In this document: in pieces, positions 27,890-35,850 of the stretch
Numbering within the stretch: position 1 is the stretch's first letter
Layout: every line of letters starts with the position of its first letter
Source of the DNA: Marinoscillum sp. MHG1-6
GTDB lineage: Bacteria > Bacteroidota > Bacteroidia > Cytophagales > Cyclobacteriaceae
DNA: 64,000 bases
Assembly: GCF_024714475.1 (NCBI RefSeq)
Contig: NZ_JAMZMI010000005.1
Location: 206,350 to 270,349 of the forward strand
Direction of reading: 5' to 3'
Made by a program: the position numbers and the translations under genes
The notes under the pieces: model-generated
Told to the model about the DNA's origin: nothing
Database searches by the model: none
Seen by the model: the letters and a program-made list of their open reading frames with translations, nothing else

Positions 27890-27933
27890 TGTCCTTGTCT
27901 TTTTTAAGGGTCAAACACTTTGAAGTATCTACT

Positions 27934-28710
27934 ATGGGAAAAATCATTGCGATAGCTAATCAAAAAGGTGGTGTTGGTAAAACCACATCAGCAATCAATC
28001 TTGCCGCCAGTCTGGCAGCACTCGAGCTAAAAACACTGATTGTCGATGCCGATCCTCAGGCAAATGCTACCTCAGGCGTAGGCATCAACCCGAAAGACGT
28101 TGAAGCCAGCATCTATGAATGTATGGTAGATAATGTGGATCCGTACGATTGCATTGTTAAGACTGACAATAAATACCTTGATCTCCTCCCTTCTCATATT
28201 GATTTGGTTGGAGCGGAAGTTGAGATGGTAAGCATCAACCAGAGGGAAAACAAAATGAAGGCGGCACTAGCCGACGTGAAAAAGGAATATGATTTCATTA
28301 TCATTGACTGCTCCCCTTCACTTGGTCTGATAACCGTAAATGCACTCACTGCTGCAGATTCGATCATCATACCTGTTCAGTGCGAGTACTTCGCCCTTGA
28401 AGGTCTCGGAAAGCTTTTGAATACCATCAAAATCATCCAGAACAGACTCAATCCTGATCTGGCGATCGAGGGTATCCTTCTTACTATGTACGATCTGAGA
28501 TTGAATCTGTCAAACCAGGTTGTAGAAGAGGTGAAAACGCATTTCAAATCAATGGTATTCAGCACGCTGATACCTAGAAATATCAAGCTAAGTGAATCTC
28601 CAAGTTTTGGGGTGCCGGCTATCAGTCATGACGCTGAAAGTAAAGGAGCTTTGGCTTATCTAAATCTTGCAAAAGAAATATTAGAAAAAAATCAAGTAGA
28701 GGCAGCATAA
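27934..28710 (+). CDS. parA: Chromosome-partitioning ATPase ParA (Soj)
   Basis: A 258-residue ParA/MinD-superfamily ATPase that drives segregation of the replication origin region with ParB. The deviant Walker A K11-GGVGKTT with preceding AIANQ, the DADPQAN switch-I block and the FIIIDCSPSLG Walker B are all present. The ATG at 27934 is chosen because homologs begin with GKIIAIANQKGG and because the promoter lies at 27859-27889, downstream of an alternative start at 27838. parB follows after 9 nt (AAGGAGAG ribosome site), making a classical parAB pair. No parS-like palindrome was found in the window. Confidence 0.96.
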   Translation: MGKIIAIANQKGGVGKTTSAINLAASLAALELKTLIVDADPQANATSGVGINPKDVEASIYECMVDNVDPYDCIVKTDNKYLDLLPSHIDLVGAEVEMVSINQRENKMKAALADVKKEYDFIIIDCSPSLGLITVNALTAADSIIIPVQCEYFALEGLGKLLNTIKIIQNRLNPDLAIEGILLTMYDLRLNLSNQVVEEVKTHFKSMVFSTLIPRNIKLSESPSFGVPAISHDAESKGALAYLNLAKEILEKNQVEAA

Positions 28711-28719
28711 GGAGAGTTC

Positions 28720-29610
28720 ATGGCGGAAAAGTGGAAAAAAAGAAGCGGGTTAGGAAGAGGTCTGGGTGCATTACTTGATGACACTGAAGAAAAAGAAACC
28801 TTAAGTGGTGCTGGTGCCACCATTCGCGGGGCGATCAATGAGATCCCTCTTGATCAAATTGAGGTCAATCCGTTTCAGCCTCGAACTGACTTCAATGAAG
28901 AAGCCCTCAATGAGCTTGCTGAATCCATTAAAGTTCAGGGAATAATTCAACCAATCACTGTTCGCGCTCTCAGCGAGACTGAGTTCCAGCTTATCTCTGG
29001 TGAGCGAAGATTTCAGGCTTCAAAGCGTGCAGGATTAGAAAAAATCCCTGCATATATCCGTACCGCCGATGACCAGCAAATGCTGGAGATGGCGCTCATC
29101 GAGAATATTCAAAGAGAGAATCTTAACGCTATAGAAATAGCGTTGAGTTATCAGCGCCTTTTGTCTGAATGTGATCTCAAGCAAGAACAGTTAGGTGACC
29201 GAGTAGGAAAAAACAGGACTACGGTTAATAATTACCTACGTCTTCTTAAACTTCCGCCGGATATCCAGATTGCCCTTAGAGATGGTAAAATTTCAATGGG
29301 CCACGCAAGAGCTATCATCAATATTGAAAATGTTGATGCGCAACTGGATATTTTCAAAAAGATCATCGCGCAGGAGCTCTCAGTGCGAAAAGTAGAAGAG
29401 TTAGTACGTGCCATTGGAAAACCGAAAACAGAAACTCTAAAACCAGAACCACAGGTTAACCCTGAAATTCAGGCAATTGAAAATAGGCTTACCTCCCACT
29501 TCGGAACAAGGATTTCAATAAAATCTGATACCAAAAACAAGGGTGAGATAAAGATCCCGTTTGTATCTTCGGATGAACTAAACAGAATTTTGGATATTCT
29601 CGATCTCTGA
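28720..29610 (+). CDS. parB: Chromosome-partitioning protein ParB (Spo0J), CTPase clamp
   Basis: A 296-residue ParB. The N-terminal RSGLGRGLGALL box engages ParA. The ParB/Srx nucleotide-binding domain (~40-130) holds NPFQPRTDF and SGERRFQAS (CTP-binding GERRF). The helix-turn-helix for parS (~140-200) includes RVGKNRTTVNNYLRLLKLP, and a C-terminal dimerisation domain ends at LDILDL. Normal order and length. The start is immediately preceded by AAGGAGAGTTC. A DUF5683 gene follows with one base between stop and start, so the operon continues. Confidence 0.96.
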   Translation: MAEKWKKRSGLGRGLGALLDDTEEKETLSGAGATIRGAINEIPLDQIEVNPFQPRTDFNEEALNELAESIKVQGIIQPITVRALSETEFQLISGERRFQASKRAGLEKIPAYIRTADDQQMLEMALIENIQRENLNAIEIALSYQRLLSECDLKQEQLGDRVGKNRTTVNNYLRLLKLPPDIQIALRDGKISMGHARAIINIENVDAQLDIFKKIIAQELSVRKVEELVRAIGKPKTETLKPEPQVNPEIQAIENRLTSHFGTRISIKSDTKNKGEIKIPFVSSDELNRILDILDL

Positions 29611-29611
29611 A

Positions 29612-30187
29612 ATGATCAGGTATTTATTCGTTATCACAGTTTTATTCTGGATTTTTGAGTCAAATGCACAGATCAGCAAGGCTGACTCTATCTTTTTGAT
29701 GACGGATGCTAACCTGGAATCCTTTCAATCTGTATCTAAGCTAAATCCACAAAAAGCGGCATTTCTTTCAGCCATTGTACCGGGACTTGGTCAGGCATAT
29801 AACAACCAGTACTGGAAGATTCCTATTATTTATGGTGGCGGGATCATTTTCGCGCATTATATAAGCTATAACCATCGCATTTATCAGGAGATGCAAAATG
29901 CCTTGATTGCCGAGACAGATCAAAGCGAGAGCACTGTAAACTTTTATGCTGGCATCTTTAATCAAACAGCCCTGGAAAACAACCGAAATGTCTTCAGGCG
30001 CAACAGAGATTTTCTAATCATTCTTACCTCGGCATTCTATTTACTCAATATCGTAGAGGCCCATGTATCTGCCCATTTGGATGAATTTGAGGTGAATGAG
30101 AACCTTTCCATGACAATAGTACCTGTTGTTGAGTCAACTCCATTAATTTCGCGTGCAGTAGGATTTTCTGTCTCACTTAACTTTTAG
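29612..30187 (+). CDS. DUF5683 family membrane protein
   Basis: A 191-residue protein with a signal peptide (MIRYLFVITVLFWIFESNAQ). The DUF5683 core starts at NPQKAAFLSAIVPGLGQAYN, with a Gly-rich YGGGIIFAHYISYN segment, a mid hydrophobic stretch (FLIILTSAFYLLNIVEAHVSAHL) and a C-terminal beta strand. The family is restricted to Bacteroidota and very often sits between parB and dapB, as here. Its function is not established. A cell-envelope role is suggested by the signal peptide only. It overlaps neither neighbour: one base after parB, two before dapB. Confidence 0.82.
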   Translation: MIRYLFVITVLFWIFESNAQISKADSIFLMTDANLESFQSVSKLNPQKAAFLSAIVPGLGQAYNNQYWKIPIIYGGGIIFAHYISYNHRIYQEMQNALIAETDQSESTVNFYAGIFNQTALENNRNVFRRNRDFLIILTSAFYLLNIVEAHVSAHLDEFEVNENLSMTIVPVVESTPLISRAVGFSVSLNF

Positions 30188-30189
30188 CA

Positions 30190-30909
30190 ATGCGAATAGC
30201 ACTAGTCGGATATGGCAAAATGGGAAAAGCAATTGAAGCTCTTGCCCAAGCGGCCGGACATGAAATCAGCTTTATCATCGACGCTGATAACACTCAGGAC
30301 ATTAATAATATATCTCCCGAAAATACGGATGTAGCCATTGAATTCTCACAGCCTTCTTCGGCCTATCAGAACATCAAGACCCTACTGAGTAATAGAGTAA
30401 AAACCATGGTCGGTACTACCGGATGGCTGGATCAGTATGAGGAGATGGCTGCTCTTTGCAATAGTAATAATGGAACTTTCTTATATGCTTCCAACTACAG
30501 CATTGGGGTCAACCTATTCTTTGAGTTGAATAAATGGCTAGCCGAAAAGATGGCTTCCCTAAGCGACTTCAAAGCAGAGATGGAAGAAATCCATCACACA
30601 GAAAAGAAAGACGCTCCAAGTGGAACCGCGATTACCTTAGCGGAAGGGGTGATTGAAAAAAATCAATCCATCAGCAAATGGGTGAATGAAGAGACTGATG
30701 CTGCTGACGCTATTGGCATTATCTCCCTTCGTGAGCCCGGAGTTCCGGGAACCCACACCATCAAATATGACTCTCCATTAGAGAGCATTGAAATCAAGCA
30801 TACCGCACATGACAGAAAAGTTTTTGCCAGTGGTGTAATAAAGGTGGCCGAATGGTTTACTAACCAATCAGGTGTATTAACTATGGCAGATTTTTTAAAA
30901 CAATCTTAA
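30190..30909 (+). CDS. dapB: 4-hydroxy-tetrahydrodipicolinate reductase
   Basis: A 239-residue NAD(P)H-dependent reductase of the lysine/diaminopimelate pathway, needed for peptidoglycan. The nucleotide-binding GYGKMGKAI is at ~7-15. The catalytic HH-containing block is EEIHHTEKKDAPSGTA near 135-150. VGTTGW and SNYSIGVN complete the family pattern. It is shorter than the E. coli enzyme (about 270), which is normal in Bacteroidota. The stop directly precedes the lepB ATG (no gap), so translation is coupled with lepB. Confidence 0.95.
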   Translation: MRIALVGYGKMGKAIEALAQAAGHEISFIIDADNTQDINNISPENTDVAIEFSQPSSAYQNIKTLLSNRVKTMVGTTGWLDQYEEMAALCNSNNGTFLYASNYSIGVNLFFELNKWLAEKMASLSDFKAEMEEIHHTEKKDAPSGTAITLAEGVIEKNQSISKWVNEETDAADAIGIISLREPGVPGTHTIKYDSPLESIEIKHTAHDRKVFASGVIKVAEWFTNQSGVLTMADFLKQS

Positions 30910-32358
30910 ATGTATCTTAACGATTTCAGCCTGACATTTTGCATCATCGTACTGGGTGGCTGGTACCTGATGCAGGGCATTGCCTACCATAAATTTTTTG
31001 AAAAGGCGAACCAGCCCTCGTGGATTGGATGGGTGCCATTTTATAACTATTACGTACACATGAAAATCATTGGACGACCTGTTTGGTGGGTCGCCCTCCT
31101 GTTTGTGCCTGTTGTCAATTTCTTTATTGCGCTTACTGCTCATTTGGATCTAATGAAGTCATTTGGTCGGTATTCTTATGTGGACCAGTCACTGGGAGTT
31201 ATTTTCGCTCCTTTTTACATGGTTTACATAGCCTTTGCTGATACTAAATATGAAGGAAAAGCCACAGAGCTGCCAAAGCGCAAAAGAACGATTGTTCAGG
31301 AATGGTTTGAGGCGATTGTCTTTGCAGTCTTTGCTGCGACCTTTATCAGGTGGATATTCATGGAAGCTTATGTGATCCCAACACCTTCGATGGAAAAATC
31401 TTTACTGGTTGGCGACTTCCTTTTCGTAAGCAAGATCAATTACGGGCCAAGAACCCCAAAAACACCCTTTCAGATTCCTCTGACACATGCTACGATATGG
31501 GGATCGGATGCCCCCTCCTATTCTGACGCGATTCAGTTGCCACAGTTTAGGCTTCCCTCATTAGGGAAAGTTGACAGAGGCGATGTCGTCGTATTTAACT
31601 ACCCTCCGGAATTCAAGCATCCAAAGGATTTACGTACTCACTATATCAAAAGATGTGTAGCTGTTGCGGGCGACACCATAGAAGTAAAGGCCGGCCAGGT
31701 TTATATCAATGGAAAACCTCAGGATAACCCTGAGCTTATGCAACATGATTATTTCATCAAAGCCAACAAACTGGTCAGTGATCATAACTGGATGAAAATC
31801 ATTGAAAAGTATGACCTTTTCCAAGACTTAAGACCCGTGAAACTACAGGGTGGTATCACTTCTTTTTATGCAATGACAAATAGCGAGGTAGCCAGGGAAT
31901 TGGAAAAGCTGGATTTTGTTGAAAGCGTTAAAATTCAACTACGTGACACCTCAATCGTTGAGCCGGAAATTTTCCCGGACGCAAGGTACTATCCATGGAA
32001 TGCTGACTATTTCGGTCCATTGGAGCTACCCTTTAGAGGGATGACGATTCAGGCTGACGAATATGCATTGGCTAAGTATGGCAGCACCATCAAAAACTAC
32101 GAAGAGCTTGATGATGTGAAAATCGATATCGACAAGCTTTTTATCAACGGACAGGAAGTGGCTGAATATACCTTCACAAAAGATTACTTCTTCATGATGG
32201 GTGACAACCGTCACAACTCCGCTGACTCAAGGTATTGGGGTTTTGTACCCGAGGATTTTGTTGTTGGAGAAGCTTCATTTATCTGGATGTCCATGGATGA
32301 TCGCAATTCATTCCCTGCTAACATCCGATGGAAAAGGCTTTTCAAGCCAATCGAATAA
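30910..32358 (+). CDS. lepB: Signal peptidase I with N-terminal membrane domain
   Basis: A 482-residue S26 signal peptidase. Catalytic Ser is near residue 160 in PTPSMEKSLLVGDF, and the Lys base is near 247 in HYIKRCVAVAGD. The C-terminal box MMGDNRHNSADSRYWGFVP is complete. Unusually, residues 1-125 form a separate multi-helix domain resembling DUF5684 (FYNYYVHMKIIGRPVWWV) before the anchoring helix at ~135-155. A ~120-residue insertion between the Lys box and the GDNRHNS box is common in Bacteroidota. It begins directly after the dapB stop and ends 3 nt from the convergent ung stop. Confidence 0.95.
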   Translation: MYLNDFSLTFCIIVLGGWYLMQGIAYHKFFEKANQPSWIGWVPFYNYYVHMKIIGRPVWWVALLFVPVVNFFIALTAHLDLMKSFGRYSYVDQSLGVIFAPFYMVYIAFADTKYEGKATELPKRKRTIVQEWFEAIVFAVFAATFIRWIFMEAYVIPTPSMEKSLLVGDFLFVSKINYGPRTPKTPFQIPLTHATIWGSDAPSYSDAIQLPQFRLPSLGKVDRGDVVVFNYPPEFKHPKDLRTHYIKRCVAVAGDTIEVKAGQVYINGKPQDNPELMQHDYFIKANKLVSDHNWMKIIEKYDLFQDLRPVKLQGGITSFYAMTNSEVARELEKLDFVESVKIQLRDTSIVEPEIFPDARYYPWNADYFGPLELPFRGMTIQADEYALAKYGSTIKNYEELDDVKIDIDKLFINGQEVAEYTFTKDYFFMMGDNRHNSADSRYWGFVPEDFVVGEASFIWMSMDDRNSFPANIRWKRLFKPIE

Positions 32359-32361
32359 AGA

Positions 32362-33024
32362 TTACCAGTCAATCAATGTTCTACCTTGTTTTTCAAGGTA
32401 GGCATTGGTTTTAGAAAACGGCTTGCTACCAAAAAAACCTCTGTGAGCTGCAAATGGTGATGGATGCGCACTTTTGATCACATAGTGTCTGTTCGGGTCA
32501 ATCATTTCCCCTTTTCGCTGTGCATATGCTCCCCACAGTATAAAGACGAGTCCTGATCGTTCAGAAGCGAGTTTACTGATTACCGCATCTGTGAAATTTT
32601 CCCATCCCTTTTTCTGATGTGACCCTGCCTGACGAGCCTTCACTGTAAGCGTGGCATTTAACAGCAGCACTCCTTGCTTCGCCCACTTTTCCAAACTTCC
32701 ATGGGGAGGAATATCTTTATTCAAATCTGTCTTGAGTTCTTTAAAGATGTTCAGCAATGAAGGTGGCATAGGAACCCCCTCAGCCACAGAGAAACACAAT
32801 CCATTGGCCTGTCCGGGACCGTGGTAAGGATCTTGTCCAATAATCACCACTTTAACTTCTTCCAGCGGACAGAAATCAAAAGCACGAAATATCTGACTTC
32901 CCGGAGGATATACCGTACCCAACTGATACTCCTGTTTCACGAAAGTCACCAATTCATTGAAATAATCTTTATCAAATTCATCTGCAAGAAGGCTCTTCCA
33001 TGAATCTTCAATTTTCACATCCAT
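32362..33024 (-). CDS. ung: Uracil-DNA glycosylase, family 1
   Basis: A 220-residue base-excision repair enzyme that removes uracil from DNA. Motif A GQDPYHGPGQANG carries the water-activating Asp65. The uracil-stacking and Asn positions follow in LLLNATLTV. The leucine-loop motif HPSPFAAHRGFFG carries the catalytic His near residue 187. Length and motif order are typical. It is convergent with lepB (3 nt between stops) and divergent from apaG with a 77-nt gap. An 8-bp inverted repeat lies in its last codons (32381-32401). Confidence 0.97.
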   Translation of the reverse strand: MDVKIEDSWKSLLADEFDKDYFNELVTFVKQEYQLGTVYPPGSQIFRAFDFCPLEEVKVVIIGQDPYHGPGQANGLCFSVAEGVPMPPSLLNIFKELKTDLNKDIPPHGSLEKWAKQGVLLLNATLTVKARQAGSHQKKGWENFTDAVISKLASERSGLVFILWGAYAQRKGEMIDPNRHYVIKSAHPSPFAAHRGFFGSKPFSKTNAYLEKQGRTLIDW

Positions 33025-33101
33025 AAGCTTTAGAAAAGTTTATCGCGATTGTTGGCAAAATAAAAAAAAGGACTATAAATTTCTTTTCTCAAAAGAAGAC
33101 A

Positions 33102-33488
33102 ATGGTTGTAACCACCACAAAGGGAATACGCGTTTCTGTCGAAACTGAATATCAGGAAGAATATTCTAGTCCTGGACAGATGCATTATGTCTTCACCTAC
33201 AAAATTACCATCGAAAACTTAAGCGAACATACCATTCAATTGTTGGAGCGTCACTGGGATATTGTAGACCTGACCTTTCCAGGAAGAGCGGTTGATGGTG
33301 AGGGAGTTATCGGGAAGCAGCCCATATTGGAACCAGGTCAAATGCACCAGTACATCTCCGGCTGCAACCTTAAATCCGGCTTAGGTAACATGTCGGGCTT
33401 TTATACCATGGAAAGGCTTGTGGACGGCAGACGCTTTACAGTCAAGATACCTCAGTTCGACATGGTAGTACCTTTCAGATTGAACTAA
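33102..33488 (+). CDS. apaG: ApaG-domain protein (DUF525)
   Basis: A 128-residue single-domain ApaG protein, a fibronectin-like beta sandwich. Family signatures are VFTYKITIENLSEHTIQLLERHW, the VDGEGVIGKQPILEPGQ turn, and the C-terminal SGFYTMERLVDGRRF. ApaG is associated with Co/Mg resistance and nucleotide metabolism in enterobacteria. The biochemical role is not settled. The gene is followed after 2 nt by a methyltransferase gene. Confidence 0.93.
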   Translation: MVVTTTKGIRVSVETEYQEEYSSPGQMHYVFTYKITIENLSEHTIQLLERHWDIVDLTFPGRAVDGEGVIGKQPILEPGQMHQYISGCNLKSGLGNMSGFYTMERLVDGRRFTVKIPQFDMVVPFRLN

Positions 33489-33490
33489 GA

Positions 33491-34258
33491 TTGTCCCTAT
33501 CCTCCTTTCAGATAAGCCAGTACCTCAGGTACCGACTACGTGCTGTGAATGCGCATGGGCTCCACTCCCCTTTTCTGTACGAGCTCTACACGAAGGTCAT
33601 AAGGAACAAGAATGCCTCCATTCAAAAAGAGGTCAGAGCCTTGCGAAAAGCTACTTTCTCGAGCAAGGAGGCTCTGAGTTTCACAGACCCAAGAACAGGA
33701 GATGCTAAAAAAGTAATTGTTGGTCAATGGGCGAAAAAGGTCACCTCTCAGAGGAAGTTTTCAGTGTTCCTGATCAACCTGATCAACTGGCTGAATGTTT
33801 CTACTGTGATGGAGACGGGCACTGCTTCAGGAGTTAATTGCTGTGCGCTCAGTTTATCCACTGCTAAAAAGATCATAACGCTGGAAGGTTCAGGCGACAT
33901 CGCTGTCCTGGCAAAACAGAATATCGAGAAGTATGGAAACCGGAAAGTTGAAGTCATTGAAGGCATGGTTCAGGAAACCTTCAAAGAAACCATTCAAGCA
34001 CATCAACCCGAGCTCATCTTTCTGGATGCCGATCATCGAAGTGAATCCATTTTCAAATATTTGAAAGATATTCACACACTCGACACGCCACCCAAAGCGA
34101 TAATCGTTCATGATATTTACTGGTCTAAGGATATGATGGAGGCCTGGAGAAATATAATATCTGACCAAAGATATAACCTGACTATAGATCTGTTTCAAGC
34201 GGGAATCATCTTTCCAAACCACCCCACACAGAAGCAACATTTCACGATACAATTTTAG
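33491..34258 (+). CDS. Class I SAM-dependent methyltransferase (O-methyltransferase-like)
   Basis: A 255-residue Rossmann-fold methyltransferase. The SAM motif I is visible as VMETGTASGVNCCAL near residue 113, motif II as IITLEGSG, and the Asp after strand 4 as LIFLDADHRSES. The N-terminal HGLHSPFLYELY is characteristic of a Bacteroidota-specific family of this type. Its substrate is unknown. The start is a TTG at 33491, 2 nt after the apaG stop. No in-frame ATG gives a better N-terminus. It is probably co-transcribed with apaG. Confidence 0.82.
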   Translation: MSLSSFQISQYLRYRLRAVNAHGLHSPFLYELYTKVIRNKNASIQKEVRALRKATFSSKEALSFTDPRTGDAKKVIVGQWAKKVTSQRKFSVFLINLINWLNVSTVMETGTASGVNCCALSLSTAKKIITLEGSGDIAVLAKQNIEKYGNRKVEVIEGMVQETFKETIQAHQPELIFLDADHRSESIFKYLKDIHTLDTPPKAIIVHDIYWSKDMMEAWRNIISDQRYNLTIDLFQAGIIFPNHPTQKQHFTIQF

Positions 34259-34295
34259 TGTTTCAAGACGTTTTATGATTTCTCGTTCAATAGCC

Positions 34296-34303
34296 TATTT
34301 TTG
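34296..34303 (+). promoter_or_regulatory. Candidate -7 element for the coiled-coil membrane protein gene
   Basis: TATTTTTG matches TAnnTTTG, 36 nt before the ATG at 34340. With the usual 19-nt spacer the -33 position reads TTTA instead of TTTG, so the match is partial. Confidence 0.42.
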
Positions 34304-34339
34304 CAATCGCAAATTCTCGAAGTTTAAAGGACCTCACCT

Positions 34340-35236
34340 ATGAGTAATAAAAAGCAAAAAGATTTTACTCCCTACTTTATTGGGCTGGCCGTACTATTGC
34401 TAGGCGTCGTGGCATTCTACTATTTCCAGGTAAGAAACCTGGAAGCAGAGAAGGAAGCCCAGCAACAGGAACTTAATAACACAGTTCTACAACTTGACTC
34501 AATTTCAACAGAACTCAACAAGAAAATTGTGACCATTTCACAGCTTGGTGGTGACATCGACACCTTGCTGAAGGTTCAGGCTCAATTGGAGGAAGACAAA
34601 AAGAAACTTCTGACTCAGAGAAACAGCGAACGCAATTATGCTCACTCATTAAAGGATAAAGTTGATGGCTATCAGGAATTGCTCCTCATGAAGGACGTGG
34701 AGATCCAGAAACTTCAAGAGCTGGCCGAAGTACTTATGTCAGAAAACACCGAGCTGAAGGTCGAAAAGCAGGAGCTCAATAAGTCTATCAATGAGATCAA
34801 CGACGAGAAAAATGAGTTACAACAGAAGGTTGAGCAAGCTTCTCAGCTCAAAATTGAGGGAATGACGGTTTATGCAGTAAGTTCAGGTGAACGCAGACGC
34901 GAAAGCCCTTTCAGAAACAGACATATAGAGCAAATCCAAATCACCTTTACCGTACTTGAAAACACTGTCGCTCCTATTGAAGGTAAAGAATTGCTCATTC
35001 GGGTAGTTGCGCCTGATGGGAATGTATTATTTGATGTAGCTCGTGGATCTGGCTCTTTCACCTTTAAGGGCAGAGAAATGTTCTATACCCAAAAGCAGGA
35101 GATCCTTTACGATAAAAGAGATCAGCAGGTCACTTTATTTTACGACAAGGGTAGCGAATATGCTTTAGGTAACCATATCGTGGAAGTCTACACAGACGAG
35201 TACCTAATGGGTAAAGGATCATTTGAGGTTCACTAA
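34340..35236 (+). CDS. Membrane-anchored coiled-coil protein, unknown function
   Basis: A 298-residue protein. A short cytoplasmic N-terminus (MSNKKQKDFTP) is followed by one membrane helix (~11-27) and a long coiled coil (~30-170) rich in Gln, Glu, Leu and Lys with heptad spacing. The C-terminal domain (~175-298) is beta-rich: GMTVYAVSSGERRRESPF is followed by strands such as ITFTVLENTVAPIEGKEL. The layout is a membrane anchor, rod and globular periplasmic head. I do not recognise a named family. It is convergent with the next gene, with no bases between stop codons. Confidence 0.68.
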   Translation: MSNKKQKDFTPYFIGLAVLLLGVVAFYYFQVRNLEAEKEAQQQELNNTVLQLDSISTELNKKIVTISQLGGDIDTLLKVQAQLEEDKKKLLTQRNSERNYAHSLKDKVDGYQELLLMKDVEIQKLQELAEVLMSENTELKVEKQELNKSINEINDEKNELQQKVEQASQLKIEGMTVYAVSSGERRRESPFRNRHIEQIQITFTVLENTVAPIEGKELLIRVVAPDGNVLFDVARGSGSFTFKGREMFYTQKQEILYDKRDQQVTLFYDKGSEYALGNHIVEVYTDEYLMGKGSFEVH

Positions 35237-35848
35237 TCAGGCACCTTCAAATTTCCATTTCATAAACCAAAATAATCCCAATACCATTAAAAGAACAATG
35301 GCAGGAAGGGTAACACCCGCGTGGCTAAGCCCCTCTTTATTATTCTCCTCTACCGGACTAACCTTAGGGTCATAGGTAAACCCGTTGGAGTTGCTTAAAA
35401 CCCTGTGTTTTATCCCTGTTGACTTTGGATAAAGAAACACATTTTGCTGATGAGTATTTTCCGACATGCACCGGATCACGATTTTCAGTGCTCCCAGATC
35501 CGCTAACGGGTCGTCGACTACAAACCTTACATCAGTTTGATGGCTTCCTATTTTGATCCCTCCTTCTCCAAGCCGCAACAGTTTACCGTACGGGTATGAG
35601 ACTTCAATACCTTCACGTAGGTAAGCCATGGCTTTCTTTTTAAATTCCCGGGAAGTGAGTTCACTCAAATTCAATTCAGGGTAATGGCTCTTCATAGCCT
35701 CATTCAGACCAAACTGTGCGAAACTACCCTCCAGCACCCACACCTGATTATATTGCTTTAGCTGAAATGTAGCCAGATTAGGGCTGTGTGCGTAGCCGAC
35801 CACTACGACACACATACCCAAAATCACGATGAAAATTTTCCTTTTCAT
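35237..35848 (-). CDS. Secreted, C-terminally anchored protein of unknown function
   Basis: A 203-residue protein with a signal peptide (cleavage likely after VGYA) so that the mature N-terminus is HSPNLATFQLK. An N-terminal His is often metal-coordinating in periplasmic proteins of the CopC/HupE-accessory type. Beta-rich body to ~165, then a single C-terminal membrane helix (~172-194, GVTLPAIVLLMVLGLFWFMKW) with a short basic tail. It starts 2 nt after the YHYH gene, so the two form an operon. No specific family recognised. Confidence 0.62.
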   Translation of the reverse strand: MKRKIFIVILGMCVVVVGYAHSPNLATFQLKQYNQVWVLEGSFAQFGLNEAMKSHYPELNLSELTSREFKKKAMAYLREGIEVSYPYGKLLRLGEGGIKIGSHQTDVRFVVDDPLADLGALKIVIRCMSENTHQQNVFLYPKSTGIKHRVLSNSNGFTYDPKVSPVEENNKEGLSHAGVTLPAIVLLMVLGLFWFMKWKFEGA

Positions 35849-35850
35849 AA

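Noticed and set aside
27838..27933. 32-residue N-terminal extension of ParA
   Set aside because: It spans the promoter (27859-27889) and does not match ParA N-termini, which begin at the GKIIAIANQKGG segment.
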